From positions 62,001 through 126,000 of the forward strand of contig CALVBO010000001.1 in the NCBI GenBank assembly GCA_944325835.1: a stretch of DNA of 64,000 nucleotides. The letters are read 5' to 3'. Position numbers and translations under genes: made by a program. The notes under the pieces were generated by a model. That model searched no databases. It was not told where the DNA came from and worked only from the letters and a program-made list of their open reading frames with translations. This DNA comes from Candidatus Gastranaerophilales bacterium (GTDB lineage: Bacteria; Cyanobacteriota; Vampirovibrionia; Gastranaerophilales; Gastranaerophilaceae). Of the stretch, positions 45,437 through 52,695 are shown one piece after another (position 1 is the stretch's first letter; each line of letters starts with the position of its first letter).

Positions 45437-46474
45437 ATGAAAGCATTAATGTACTACGGGCCTGAAAACATCAGGTATGAAGAAGTTGAAACACCTGTTC
45501 CTAAAGAGGGAGAAATCTTAGTAAAAGTAATGTCAGCACTCACCTGCGGCACAGACGTCAAAACTTACCGCCGCGGACATCCGGTGCTTATTAAGAAAAT
45601 TCCGTCCGGCTTCGGGCACGAATTCTCCGGAATTGTTGAAGCTGTCGGCGAAGGCGTAAAGAAATTTAAACCCGGCGACAGAGTTGTTTCGGCAAATTCC
45701 GCACCCTGCGGAAGCTGTTTTTTCTGTCAGAAAGAACAGTTTAATCTTTGCGAAAATCTTGACCTATTAAATGGTGCCTACGCCCAGTATATAGTTGTTC
45801 CAAAGCGTATTGTCGAAAAAAACACACTTCTTCTTCCGGAAAACCTTGATTTTGATAAAGCTGTATTCTCGGAATCTCTGGCAAATGTTGTTCACGGTGT
45901 TGAAAGGACTAAAATTCAGGCGGGCGATACCGTCGGAATACTCGGGCTTGGCCCGATTGGCCTGATGTTTGCGCGCCTTGCAAAACTTAAAGGGGCACGG
46001 GTTTTTGCGGCTGCCAGAAATCCGGTTAAACTCCAAAAAGCTCTTGATTTTGCTAAAGTTGACGGAGTGATAGATTTAAAAAACTGTGATAATATCTGCG
46101 AAGCCTTCAAAACGGCTGCAAACAGCCCGCGCGGACTTGACGTAATGATAGAATGCATCGGACTGCCGCAAATGTGGGAAACAGCTTTTGAATGCGTCAG
46201 AAAAGGCGGAACAGTGCATTTCTTCGGGGGCTGTAAGGGCGGTGAAAAAGTTTCACTTGATACTGGCAAAATGCACTACGGTGATGTAAATATTTTAAGT
46301 GTTTTCCACTACACGCCAAAATACTTCCGTCAGGCGCTGTCACTTATTGCATCAGGTCAGATTGATGTTGAACAGCTTATCACTGCAACTATCGGGCTTG
46401 ATGAAGTCGAATATGCACTTCAGGAACACATAAAAGGCGATGCCATAAAATTTCTGGTTAAACCGTGGGGATAA
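45437..46474 (+). CDS. Zinc-dependent medium-chain alcohol/polyol dehydrogenase
   Basis: A 345-residue medium-chain dehydrogenase. The catalytic zinc site is seen in LTCGTDVKTY and GFGHEFSG, the structural zinc in CGSCFFCQKEQFNLC, and the NAD-binding fold in GILGLGPIGLMFARLAKLKGA. It resembles the threonine/sorbitol dehydrogenase branch; the substrate cannot be decided. No Shine-Dalgarno precedes the ATG. It is monocistronic, with a hairpin right after the stop. Confidence 0.9.
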   Translation: MKALMYYGPENIRYEEVETPVPKEGEILVKVMSALTCGTDVKTYRRGHPVLIKKIPSGFGHEFSGIVEAVGEGVKKFKPGDRVVSANSAPCGSCFFCQKEQFNLCENLDLLNGAYAQYIVVPKRIVEKNTLLLPENLDFDKAVFSESLANVVHGVERTKIQAGDTVGILGLGPIGLMFARLAKLKGARVFAAARNPVKLQKALDFAKVDGVIDLKNCDNICEAFKTAANSPRGLDVMIECIGLPQMWETAFECVRKGGTVHFFGGCKGGEKVSLDTGKMHYGDVNILSVFHYTPKYFRQALSLIASGQIDVEQLITATIGLDEVEYALQEHIKGDAIKFLVKPWG

Positions 46475-46480
46475 TAACAC

Positions 46481-46511
46481 AAAGGGTTTGCAGAATCTGC
46501 AAACCCTTTCA
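46481..46511 (+). terminator. Terminator-like hairpin
   Basis: Perfect 13-bp stem AAAGGGTTTGCAG / CTGCAAACCCTTT with loop AAT, followed by only a short T-run (TTTC). On the minus strand it also follows the 46536 small gene, with AAAG/TTTGTG ending. Confidence 0.62.
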
Positions 46512-46535
46512 AATCTCTTCTTATCTTTAGGATAT

Positions 46536-46694
46536 TTACTTTACAGCAAATAAGTTTGCCCGAATACCAGCCTCAGAGTTTATTGCTCTTACGGCTTCTA
46601 ACGCCTTGGCCCTGCGGCGTTTTGCTCCTCTTAATATATATTTAACGCTGACGCGTTCATTTCCTGTCTGGGTAATTTTCTTCATTCTAAACAT
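46536..46694 (-). CDS. Small basic protein of 52 residues, function unknown
   Basis: An open reading frame of 52 codons that fills an otherwise empty gap. It begins MFRMKKITQTGN, contains LRGAKRRRAKALEAVRAIN and ends ANLFAVK. A good AAGGAG site lies just before the ATG (46694), and a promoter-like TTACAA-17-TAAAAT lies at 46759-46731. A downstream in-frame Met at 46685 is possible but has no own site. The Arg/Lys-rich centre suggests RNA or DNA binding. No family recognised. Confidence 0.65.
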   Translation of the reverse strand: MFRMKKITQTGNERVSVKYILRGAKRRRAKALEAVRAINSEAGIRANLFAVK

Positions 46695-46730
46695 ACTCCT
46701 TAAAGACTATTTCGTACTATTAATGTCGGC

Positions 46731-46759
46731 ATTTTATCCGCAAACTTTAATCTTTGTAA
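46731..46759 (-). promoter_or_regulatory. Candidate promoter of the 52-residue protein
   Basis: Minus strand: TTACAA (46759-46754), 17 bases, TAAAAT (46736-46731), about 37 bases before the start codon. Confidence 0.42.
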
Positions 46760-46786
46760 CGAATTGTTAAATTATTATTCGAATCA

Positions 46787-46816
46787 GGCAATTCTTTAGA
46801 AGAGAAAAACTTTATA
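46787..46816 (+). promoter_or_regulatory. Candidate alternative promoter of the 46862 gene
   Basis: GGCAAT (46787-46792), exactly 17 bases, CTTTATA (46810-46816), followed by AGTATATATAGAG. One of the best examples of the shared signature. Confidence 0.6.
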
Positions 46817-46861
46817 AGTATATATAGAGTATAGAAATATTATTTATCATGGAGGATAATT

Positions 46862-47059
46862 ATGGCAGGACCAGAAGCAATCGGCGGAGTCGGCAGCACA
46901 GAATCCCTATGGACAAAAGCAGAAGCAGTAAAGAGAAAACCTGTTGATGAGCAGCAAAGCGGCGGAATGACAGCAAGTTTTGCGCCAAATGGTGCTAACT
47001 TCCTGGAAACTGTTAAATCAACTTTTGGCACTTCGGGAAATAACTGCGGCGGTATATAA
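46862..47059 (+). CDS. Small Gly/Ser-rich protein of 65 residues, function unknown
   Basis: A 65-residue protein beginning MAGPEAIGGVGSTESLW and ending SGNNCGGI, low in hydrophobic residues, with one Cys near the C-terminus. A strong ATGGAGG site lies six bases before the ATG, and a good copy of the shared alternative promoter lies 46 bases upstream, so expression is likely. The double-glycine start and end recall exported small peptides, but no leader motif or transporter is present. Its stop is directly followed by repeat copy 3. Confidence 0.72.
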   Translation: MAGPEAIGGVGSTESLWTKAEAVKRKPVDEQQSGGMTASFAPNGANFLETVKSTFGTSGNNCGGI

Positions 47060-47061
47060 CA

Positions 47062-47282
47062 GTCCGAGAAAGACTCGAGCCCGGCTGAGCCGGAGCCATA
47101 CTTGTATCAATCGTTACCGAAAGCGTATAAACCAAATGTAGGAGCCACTCAGTGGCCGAGTCTTTTGAGTGGCGTATTAGACAGCACTCTGCCGAGAAAA
47201 ACAGTCCAGTGAACTGTTTTTCGAGAGGGAACGCTACGGCTCGCGGTTCAGCGAGGCGGTTGCGGCGGAGAACTGCTTTATT
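47062..47282 (+). repeat. Structured dispersed repeat, copy 3
   Basis: The longest copy (221 bp). P1 arms AAAGACTCG (47069-47077) / CGAGTCTTT (47157-47165) enclose about 79 bases with extra hairpins CCGGC-TGA-GCCGG and GCCACT-C-AGTGGC. The core, the GAAAAACAG/CTGTTTTTC module, CTCGC-GGTTCA-GCGAG (47240-47255) and the constant 3' end follow. About 46 bases around the module are almost identical to copy 2, although the P1 loops of the two copies are unrelated. Confidence 0.9.
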
Positions 47283-47314
47283 AAAATAAATTTTTGTGTT
47301 AAGATATCTTTGCT

Positions 47315-47421
47315 ACCCGAAAAATTTCGCTAATTGCGAAATTTTGAGTGGCGTGTTAGACAGCGTAGCCGCGGAGCGACACTGCGTGAGCGGTGGCGGC
47401 AGGCGGCGGAGAACTGCTTTG
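47315..47421 (+). repeat. Structured dispersed repeat, copy 4
   Basis: The shortest copy (107 bp), 32 bp after copy 3. The P1 stem is AAAATTTCGC (47321-47330) / GCGAAATTTT (47336-47345), with a third base combination that keeps pairing. The core TTTTGAGTGGCGTGTTAGAC and the end GGCGGAGAACTGCTTT are kept, while the AAAAACAG module is absent and the GGTTCA hairpin is replaced by other GC-rich sequence. It ends three bases before the coaX ATG. Confidence 0.85.
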
Positions 47422-47423
47422 CT

Positions 47424-48194
47424 ATGATTTTAGTAATTGATATCGGAAACAGCAATATTACATTTGGAATATTTGACGGTGACGAATTGGTCAAACGATT
47501 TAGAGCGCCGTCAAATTTTTGTGCTCCGATAGATGACTACCTCGGACTAATTAAAGAAAATATGGAGGGGCTGAAACCGGAAGGTATTATTATTGCCTCT
47601 GTAGTAACGGATTTTGATTACAAATTCAAGTTTGCGCTTGATAAGGCTTTTGGCTGCGAAAGTTTGGTTGTAACGCCTAAAACGCCTTGTAATCTGGAAA
47701 TAAAACTTGATAATCCTATGGAGGTCGGTGCTGACAGGATTGCAAATGCGGTCGGAGTTTTAGAGAAATTCGGCAAAAACGCTATTGTTGTTGACTTCGG
47801 AACTGCTACAACTTTTGAAGTCGTTACGGGAAAAAGAGAGTTTATAGGCGGTTTGATTACGACAGGGCTTCACATGCAGCTTGGCGCGTTGAATGCGAAA
47901 ACCAGCAAACTGCCTAAAATTGAACTTTATCCGCCGAAACGTGCCGTTGCAACAAATACAGTTGATGCGATTTTATCCGGAATTGTTCTTGGAAATGCCT
48001 GCATGATTGACGGCATGATTAAAAAGTTTAAGGCAGAGCTTGCGCCGGAAGAATATATTGTCGTTGCGACCGGCGGGTTTGCGACATTTATTGACGGATA
48101 TATGAGAGAAAGTTTTGACTACATTATGCCGGATTTGACACTTGAGGGCTTGAGGGCTATCTACAATTACAGCCTTAATAAAGTTGGCAAGTAA
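47424..48194 (+). CDS. coaX: Type III pantothenate kinase
   Basis: A 257-residue CoaX, first step of coenzyme A synthesis. ATP-binding motifs LVIDIGNSNITFGIF (N-terminus), GADRIANAVG (Asp in the active site) and DFGTATTFEVV are seen, plus GLITTGLHMQ and VATGGFA. ATG 47424 is chosen because it matches the family start; upstream codons come from repeat copy 4. The only ribosome-binding candidate, GGAG, lies inside the repeat's constant 3' end, 12 bases upstream, so the repeat may supply the translation start signal. Confidence 0.95.
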   Translation: MILVIDIGNSNITFGIFDGDELVKRFRAPSNFCAPIDDYLGLIKENMEGLKPEGIIIASVVTDFDYKFKFALDKAFGCESLVVTPKTPCNLEIKLDNPMEVGADRIANAVGVLEKFGKNAIVVDFGTATTFEVVTGKREFIGGLITTGLHMQLGALNAKTSKLPKIELYPPKRAVATNTVDAILSGIVLGNACMIDGMIKKFKAELAPEEYIVVATGGFATFIDGYMRESFDYIMPDLTLEGLRAIYNYSLNKVGK

Positions 48195-48212
48195 TATTTT
48201 TTGGTGTACAAT
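48184..48212 (+). promoter_or_regulatory. Promoter giving a leaderless mlaE mRNA
   Basis: TTGGCA (48184-48189, in the last codons of coaX), 17 bases, TACAAT (48207-48212), then six bases (CGTCTT) to ATG at 48219. The best example of the leaderless geometry in the window. Confidence 0.72.
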
Positions 48213-48218
48213 CGTCTT

Positions 48219-49028
48219 ATGGCATTGATTAGGCATATATTAAAACAGACAGTTACTTATAAACTGTTCAAAAGTATTCTGGTTAATCTGGTTGATTTTA
48301 TGGAGGTAATGGGCAATATTACAACCGGATTGTTTGAAGTTATCAAGGCTTTTTTCCGCGGCGAGCTTGAATGGAAAGAGTTGATTAATCAATGCGAGAG
48401 ATTCGGTATAAGTTCGCTTCCGATAACGCTTTCGATTGTCGGAATGACGTGCGTAATTATTGTTTCACAAATTGCACAGGAAATGGTTAAACAGGGCGGG
48501 GGAAACTTTGTAGGCGCTCTGGTCGCGGTTTTGATTGTCAGAGAACTCGGCGTTATAATGTCAGGATTTGCTATAATTTCAATGATTGGTTCTTCGCTTG
48601 CCTCTGAACTTGCAACAATGAGGGTTACAGAGCAGATTGATGCTCTTTATACTTTAAAAGTTAATCCTTACGGGTATCTTTTCCTGCCGCGGGTTCTTGC
48701 CGGAATGCTTATGATGCCGCCGGTTGTAATAATTTCTTCTCTGTTCGGGATACTAGCCGGCGCACTGACATCGGATCTGGCTGCAGGTTTAAGCTACAGA
48801 GTATATTTTGACTCAATATGGATAGGAATTTTTGCAAAAGACATGTTTGTCTGCCTTGCAAAAGCCGTATGTTTCGGGGCTGTAATTGCCCTGATAAGCT
48901 GCGCGTTCGGGTTCCATGCAAGCGGCGGTGCAAAAGGTGTCGGGATTGCAACTACACGTGCCGTTGTCTGGTCTTTCGTTGCAATTGTAATAATTGATAT
49001 GCTGTTCGCAATCGCATTTTTCTTCTAG
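48219..49028 (+). CDS. mlaE: MlaE-family (YrbE) ABC transporter permease
   Basis: About 269 residues from ATG 48219. Typical MlaE/YrbE features: an N-terminal amphipathic region, five to six membrane helices, the motif ELGVIMSGFAIISMIGSSLASELATMRVTEQIDAL, and the C-terminal ATTRAVVWSFVAIVIIDMLF. With the ATPase encoded next it forms a lipid transporter of the outer-membrane asymmetry or Mce type, which implies a diderm envelope. The usual MCE-domain substrate-binding gene is not directly downstream. Codons from TTG 48201 fall within the promoter and are rejected. Confidence 0.92.
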   Translation: MALIRHILKQTVTYKLFKSILVNLVDFMEVMGNITTGLFEVIKAFFRGELEWKELINQCERFGISSLPITLSIVGMTCVIIVSQIAQEMVKQGGGNFVGALVAVLIVRELGVIMSGFAIISMIGSSLASELATMRVTEQIDALYTLKVNPYGYLFLPRVLAGMLMMPPVVIISSLFGILAGALTSDLAAGLSYRVYFDSIWIGIFAKDMFVCLAKAVCFGAVIALISCAFGFHASGGAKGVGIATTRAVVWSFVAIVIIDMLFAIAFFF

Positions 49029-49083
49029 CGTGAGCTATTGATAAAATTTGACAACACTATTTTAAGGCGTTAGGATTAAGTAG

Positions 49084-49806
49084 ATGAGTATAGAAGTTAA
49101 AAATTTAGTAAAAGCATTTGGAGAGAAAAAAGTTATTGACGATGTGTCATTTAAGGTTAATGACGGCGAAATTCTTGCTATTGTCGGATTTAGCGGCTCT
49201 GGTAAAAGTACGATTTTAAAACTTATCTCAAACTTAATCGAAAAAGACAGCGGAGAGATTATAACCTCCGGCGGTGATATTGCATTCGTTTTTCAGTATT
49301 CAGCACTGTTTGACTCGCTGACGGTTTATGATAACATTGCGTTTGCACTGCACGAACGCAGAGATTTGCGAAAAAAATATACGGAAAAACAAATTCGCGA
49401 AATCGTTGCCGAAAAACTTGCACTCGTTGGCTTAAAAGGAATAGAAAACCTTTATCCGTCAGAATTATCAGGCGGTATGCAAAAACGCGTAAGCTTTGCA
49501 AGAGCAATTGTCACCGAGCCTAAAGTTATCCTGTATGATGAACCTACGGCAGGCCTGGATCCTATTGCTTCTACATTAATCGAGGATTATATCCTGCGTC
49601 TGCGCAACGAAACCGGTGCCACATCAATCGTTGTCACGCACCAGATGTCTACAATAAAAAGAACGGCAGATAAAGTTATAATGCTTTATGACGGTAAAAT
49701 CGTTTTTAGCGGCACACCTGTAGAGCTGCTGAAAATGGATAATGATTATACAAAACAATTTGTTACGGCGTCAATTGAAGGCCCTATGAAAATGGTTGGC
49801 GCCTAA
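49084..49806 (+). CDS. mlaF: MlaF-family ABC transporter ATP-binding protein
   Basis: A 240-residue ATPase: Walker A GFSGSGKST (about 35-43), Q-loop FVFQYSALFDSLTVYDN, signature LSGGMQKRV, Walker B VILYDEPTAGLDP, and switch His in VTHQMS. The YSALFDSLTV and GGMQKRV wording is typical of MlaF. It follows mlaE by 55 bases and should pair with it. The next gene is an unrelated aminotransferase 17 bases on, not mlaD. Confidence 0.94.
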   Translation: MSIEVKNLVKAFGEKKVIDDVSFKVNDGEILAIVGFSGSGKSTILKLISNLIEKDSGEIITSGGDIAFVFQYSALFDSLTVYDNIAFALHERRDLRKKYTEKQIREIVAEKLALVGLKGIENLYPSELSGGMQKRVSFARAIVTEPKVILYDEPTAGLDPIASTLIEDYILRLRNETGATSIVVTHQMSTIKRTADKVIMLYDGKIVFSGTPVELLKMDNDYTKQFVTASIEGPMKMVGA

Positions 49807-49823
49807 TTTATGAGGAAATTAAT

Positions 49824-51086
49824 ATGAAAAACACACTTTGCTTGGAAGAAAAAGTTTTTAATAAAGAGATTATGTCGCTTGACACGTACATAATGTTTAA
49901 ATTGAAAGAAATTACAGCACGCCTGACGCCGGAATTAACAGCACGCGGCAGGAAACCAATTTCGCTTTCTATGGGCGCGCCGACCGCAAATCCGCCGGAA
50001 TTTGTCATTAATAAGTTAAAAGATTATCTTGCAAAACCGGGAGTTCACACATATTCAACTCCGAAAGGTGAAAAACCTTTCCGTGACGCAATTTCTGTAT
50101 GGATGAAAAGACGTTTCGGCGTGGAAATGGATCCTGAAAAAGAAATTTTCTCTCTTATCGGCTCAAAAGAAGGTATCGCAAACCTTATAAGATTTGCGAC
50201 AACTCCTAAAGAAAACGAGTTTGAAAAAGACATAATTCTTTGTCCTGACCCTTGTTATGCCTCATACTGGCAGTTTATCAAATGTTCGGGTGCTAAAGGC
50301 TATCCGGTGCCTTTAACTCCTGAAAACAACTACATGCCTGATATGGATGAAGTTCTGGCAAAATTGCAGAAAGACGGATATGACAAAAATAAAATTAAAA
50401 TGGTTTTAATTAACTATCCTAATAACCCGCTTGGCGTAAGCGCAACAAGAAAATACGTCCAATCTGTAGTAGATTTTTGCCGCAGAGAAAATATTCTGCT
50501 TGTCTCGGATGCAGCGTATTCCGAACTTTATTTTGACGAAAAGGAAAAACCGTTCAGCGTGTTTGAGCTTGAAGGTGCCAAAGATATTGCGGTAGAATTC
50601 TTCTCTCTGTCAAAACCTTATGCCCTAACCGGCTGGAGATTAGGCTGGATTTGCGGTAACGAAAGTATTGTTCAGCGTTTCGGCAAGGGCAAATCCACAA
50701 TTGATAACGGGATTTTCAAAGCGCTCCAATTTGCCTGCGCGGACTTGATGAATTCGCCTGAGGGTGACAAATATATTGAAGAAGGAAATCTTAATTACAA
50801 GAAAAAACAGGCAATAATGGTTAAGGGATTGAAGGAACTGGGATGGCCTATTGATGAAAAGAATGTTCCGCACACAACATTCTATCTCTGGCTTCCTATC
50901 CCGAAAAAATACGACAATGCTTTTGCCTTCTGTCAGGATTTACTTGAAAAATCCGGAATTGTTGTTGTTCCTGGCAACGCATTCGGGGCGCATGGCGAAG
51001 GTTATTTCAGACTTTCATTTGTCTGCTCGGATGAAGAATTACAGGAAGTTATCGACCGAATGAAAGCCGACGGATTTTACTATTAA
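49824..51086 (+). CDS. Class I/II aminotransferase, LL-diaminopimelate aminotransferase-like
   Basis: A 420-residue fold-type I PLP enzyme. Motifs: LSMGAPTANPPEFV, HTYSTPKGEKPFRDAI, NYPNNPLGVSATRKY, the Asp of LVSDAAYSELYF and the PLP lysine in SLSKPYALTGWRLG, then GYFRLSFV with the substrate-binding Arg. Resemblance is closest to DapL and related aspartate aminotransferases; DapL would supply meso-diaminopimelate for lysine and wall synthesis, but activity cannot be assigned from motifs alone. GAGGAA precedes the ATG. It probably shares a transcript with mlaEF. Confidence 0.88.
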   Translation: MKNTLCLEEKVFNKEIMSLDTYIMFKLKEITARLTPELTARGRKPISLSMGAPTANPPEFVINKLKDYLAKPGVHTYSTPKGEKPFRDAISVWMKRRFGVEMDPEKEIFSLIGSKEGIANLIRFATTPKENEFEKDIILCPDPCYASYWQFIKCSGAKGYPVPLTPENNYMPDMDEVLAKLQKDGYDKNKIKMVLINYPNNPLGVSATRKYVQSVVDFCRRENILLVSDAAYSELYFDEKEKPFSVFELEGAKDIAVEFFSLSKPYALTGWRLGWICGNESIVQRFGKGKSTIDNGIFKALQFACADLMNSPEGDKYIEEGNLNYKKKQAIMVKGLKELGWPIDEKNVPHTTFYLWLPIPKKYDNAFAFCQDLLEKSGIVVVPGNAFGAHGEGYFRLSFVCSDEELQEVIDRMKADGFYY

Positions 51087-51093
51087 TCGCTCC

Positions 51094-51181
51094 TGTCATC
51101 CTGAACTTGATTCAGGATCTTACCGGCGATTACCGTGAGAATTTTACGTTTGTAAGATTCCGGATCAAGTCCGGAATGACA
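51094..51181. repeat. Inverted pair of palindromic repeats
   Basis: Two 30-bp arms (51094-51123 and 51152-51181) in opposite orientation match at 24 of 30 positions. Each arm is itself a palindrome: TCCTGAA-CTTGA-TTCAGGA and, read on the other strand, TTCCGGA-CTTGA-TCCGGAA. All six differences fall as three complete compensatory base-pair changes. Similar GTCATCCTGAACTTG-type palindromes are widespread in bacterial genomes, so this looks like an established repeat family. Confidence 0.85.
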
Positions 51182-51205
51182 AAATGTAATATTACTTTAC
51201 ATTAA

Positions 51206-51235
51206 GGCAATTTTTAAACGCACCGGAACTTTACT
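51206..51235 (+). promoter_or_regulatory. Candidate alternative promoter of the 51272 gene
   Basis: GGCAAT (51206-51211), exactly 17 bases, CTTTACT (51229-51235), followed by TATATATG. Confidence 0.55.
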
Positions 51236-51271
51236 TATATATGTGTAGGTAAAATTTCAGGTGCGTTTGTT

Positions 51272-52606
51272 ATGAGTGTTGATATCCGGAAACAGCTAGA
51301 TTTGCATCCTTACAGCGATAAAAATGTTGTTCAAAAGCCTGTTGTGCAAACACAGCCGCAGGTTCAACAGCCGGCTGATGAGGAAAAATCTAACGCTGCG
51401 AAATGGATGATAGGTTTAACCGCAACCGCCGCGATAGTACTCGGCGGACTTTATGCTGCAAAACACGGACACCTCGGGAAAAATGCAGAAAAATTTGCTA
51501 AAAAACTCTTTGGCGAAAGCGTCAATGAAACAAAAGCCGGAAATACAGCAGCTTCTACCGGTACTCAAAAACCACCTTCAATAGCGCCGGCGCTGGCATT
51601 CGTAACCCCTGCACTGGTACGCGGGAAAATTAAAAATCCAAAATTAAAACTTAACGATTTTATACAAGAACTTGAAAAATCAAACTTCTCATTTAAAAAG
51701 TTTGAAAATATTGACTCAATTCCCGGCACCCACATAAAACTCTCTTCCGGAGAGGGTATTGAACCGTGGACATTCCGCTTTGATCCGGACGGCGTCTTAA
51801 GTTCTATCAGAAAGACTATTTCAGAAACTGAAGAAACAGTTTACAGATTTGAAAACAACGTTCTGTCAAGAATTGAACGCACAATTCAAAGCGGTATTCC
51901 GGATAAACCATTAAAACACATTGTAGAATTTACTGAAAACGGTAAGTTTAAATCCAAATTCTTTGAAATTAACGATGGTTTTAAAAATTTACCGGTAAAT
52001 AGCAAAGCGTTTAGCGCGTTCAAACCTGCTGAATTTGTTGAAGCGTACATACCACGTACAAGTTCTTTCTTCAAATACGCTGTTGACGACTTGAATACCG
52101 TACAAAGGAGTCTTAACAGAACCGGAAGCGGCAATTCCAGTATAACAATTGACAATATACTTGCTCCGATACGCAAAACTTATGAAAACAGTGAAAAATT
52201 AAAAGTTATGCCTAAAGAAAAACTGACTCGTGCATTGGAACTTGTGCTCAATGATGAAAAATTTGCAGCCCCGATTGCTAAATTAATAGAGCAAGATATG
52301 GGCGATGCTAAGGGGGTTAGTACAAAAACGCTCGCGTATCTTGTAGAAAATTACTCATCAAAATTGAAAGCGCTTGGAATAAAAAAGCCGGAGCAGTTTG
52401 AAGTCGTTGCCAAACCGCTTAACAAATGCAGTAAACAAGATTTTATTGCACTTTTAGGTTCCAGAGATGCAGTACATAAAAAACTTCCGGGCTGTTTTGA
52501 CGACTACGGAATGCTGGATGTAGAATACTTATCAAGTTTACCTGGATTTTCGCACGTCAAAAATAATATGACACCGTTTGATATTCTGCAAGATCTGGCT
52601 AAATAA
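51272..52606 (+). CDS. Lineage-specific protein with one N-terminal membrane helix, function unknown
   Basis: A 444-residue protein. After a polar N-terminus rich in Gln and Pro (residues 1-40) comes a single hydrophobic segment (about 47-65, WMIGLTATAAIVLGGLYAA), then a Lys-rich linker and a soluble part of about 370 residues with beta-like repeats (FRFDPDGVLSSIRKTISETE, YRFENNVLSRIERTIQS) similar in style to the 41438 and 55391 proteins. The C-terminal third is helical. AGGTGCG is a weak ribosome-binding site. No known family. Confidence 0.68.
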   Translation: MSVDIRKQLDLHPYSDKNVVQKPVVQTQPQVQQPADEEKSNAAKWMIGLTATAAIVLGGLYAAKHGHLGKNAEKFAKKLFGESVNETKAGNTAASTGTQKPPSIAPALAFVTPALVRGKIKNPKLKLNDFIQELEKSNFSFKKFENIDSIPGTHIKLSSGEGIEPWTFRFDPDGVLSSIRKTISETEETVYRFENNVLSRIERTIQSGIPDKPLKHIVEFTENGKFKSKFFEINDGFKNLPVNSKAFSAFKPAEFVEAYIPRTSSFFKYAVDDLNTVQRSLNRTGSGNSSITIDNILAPIRKTYENSEKLKVMPKEKLTRALELVLNDEKFAAPIAKLIEQDMGDAKGVSTKTLAYLVENYSSKLKALGIKKPEQFEVVAKPLNKCSKQDFIALLGSRDAVHKKLPGCFDDYGMLDVEYLSSLPGFSHVKNNMTPFDILQDLAK

Positions 52607-52618
52607 AAAATTTTATTA

Positions 52619-52648
52619 CTGTCATAATTCGTATGTTTGTGATATAAT
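52619..52648 (+). promoter_or_regulatory. ppdK promoter
   Basis: CTGTCA (52619-52624), 18 bases, TATAAT (52643-52648) with an extended -10 (TGATATAAT). Followed by a leader of about 40 bases with AAGGAGA before the ATG. Confidence 0.6.
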
Positions 52649-52695
52649 AGCGGGCAGTTAGTGTTAACATTATTTTAAATTAAGGAGAAAGAATT

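Noticed and set aside
47334-47423. N-terminal extension of coaX upstream of 47424
   Set aside because: It is made of repeat copy 4; CoaX proteins begin at the ILVIDIGNSN strand.
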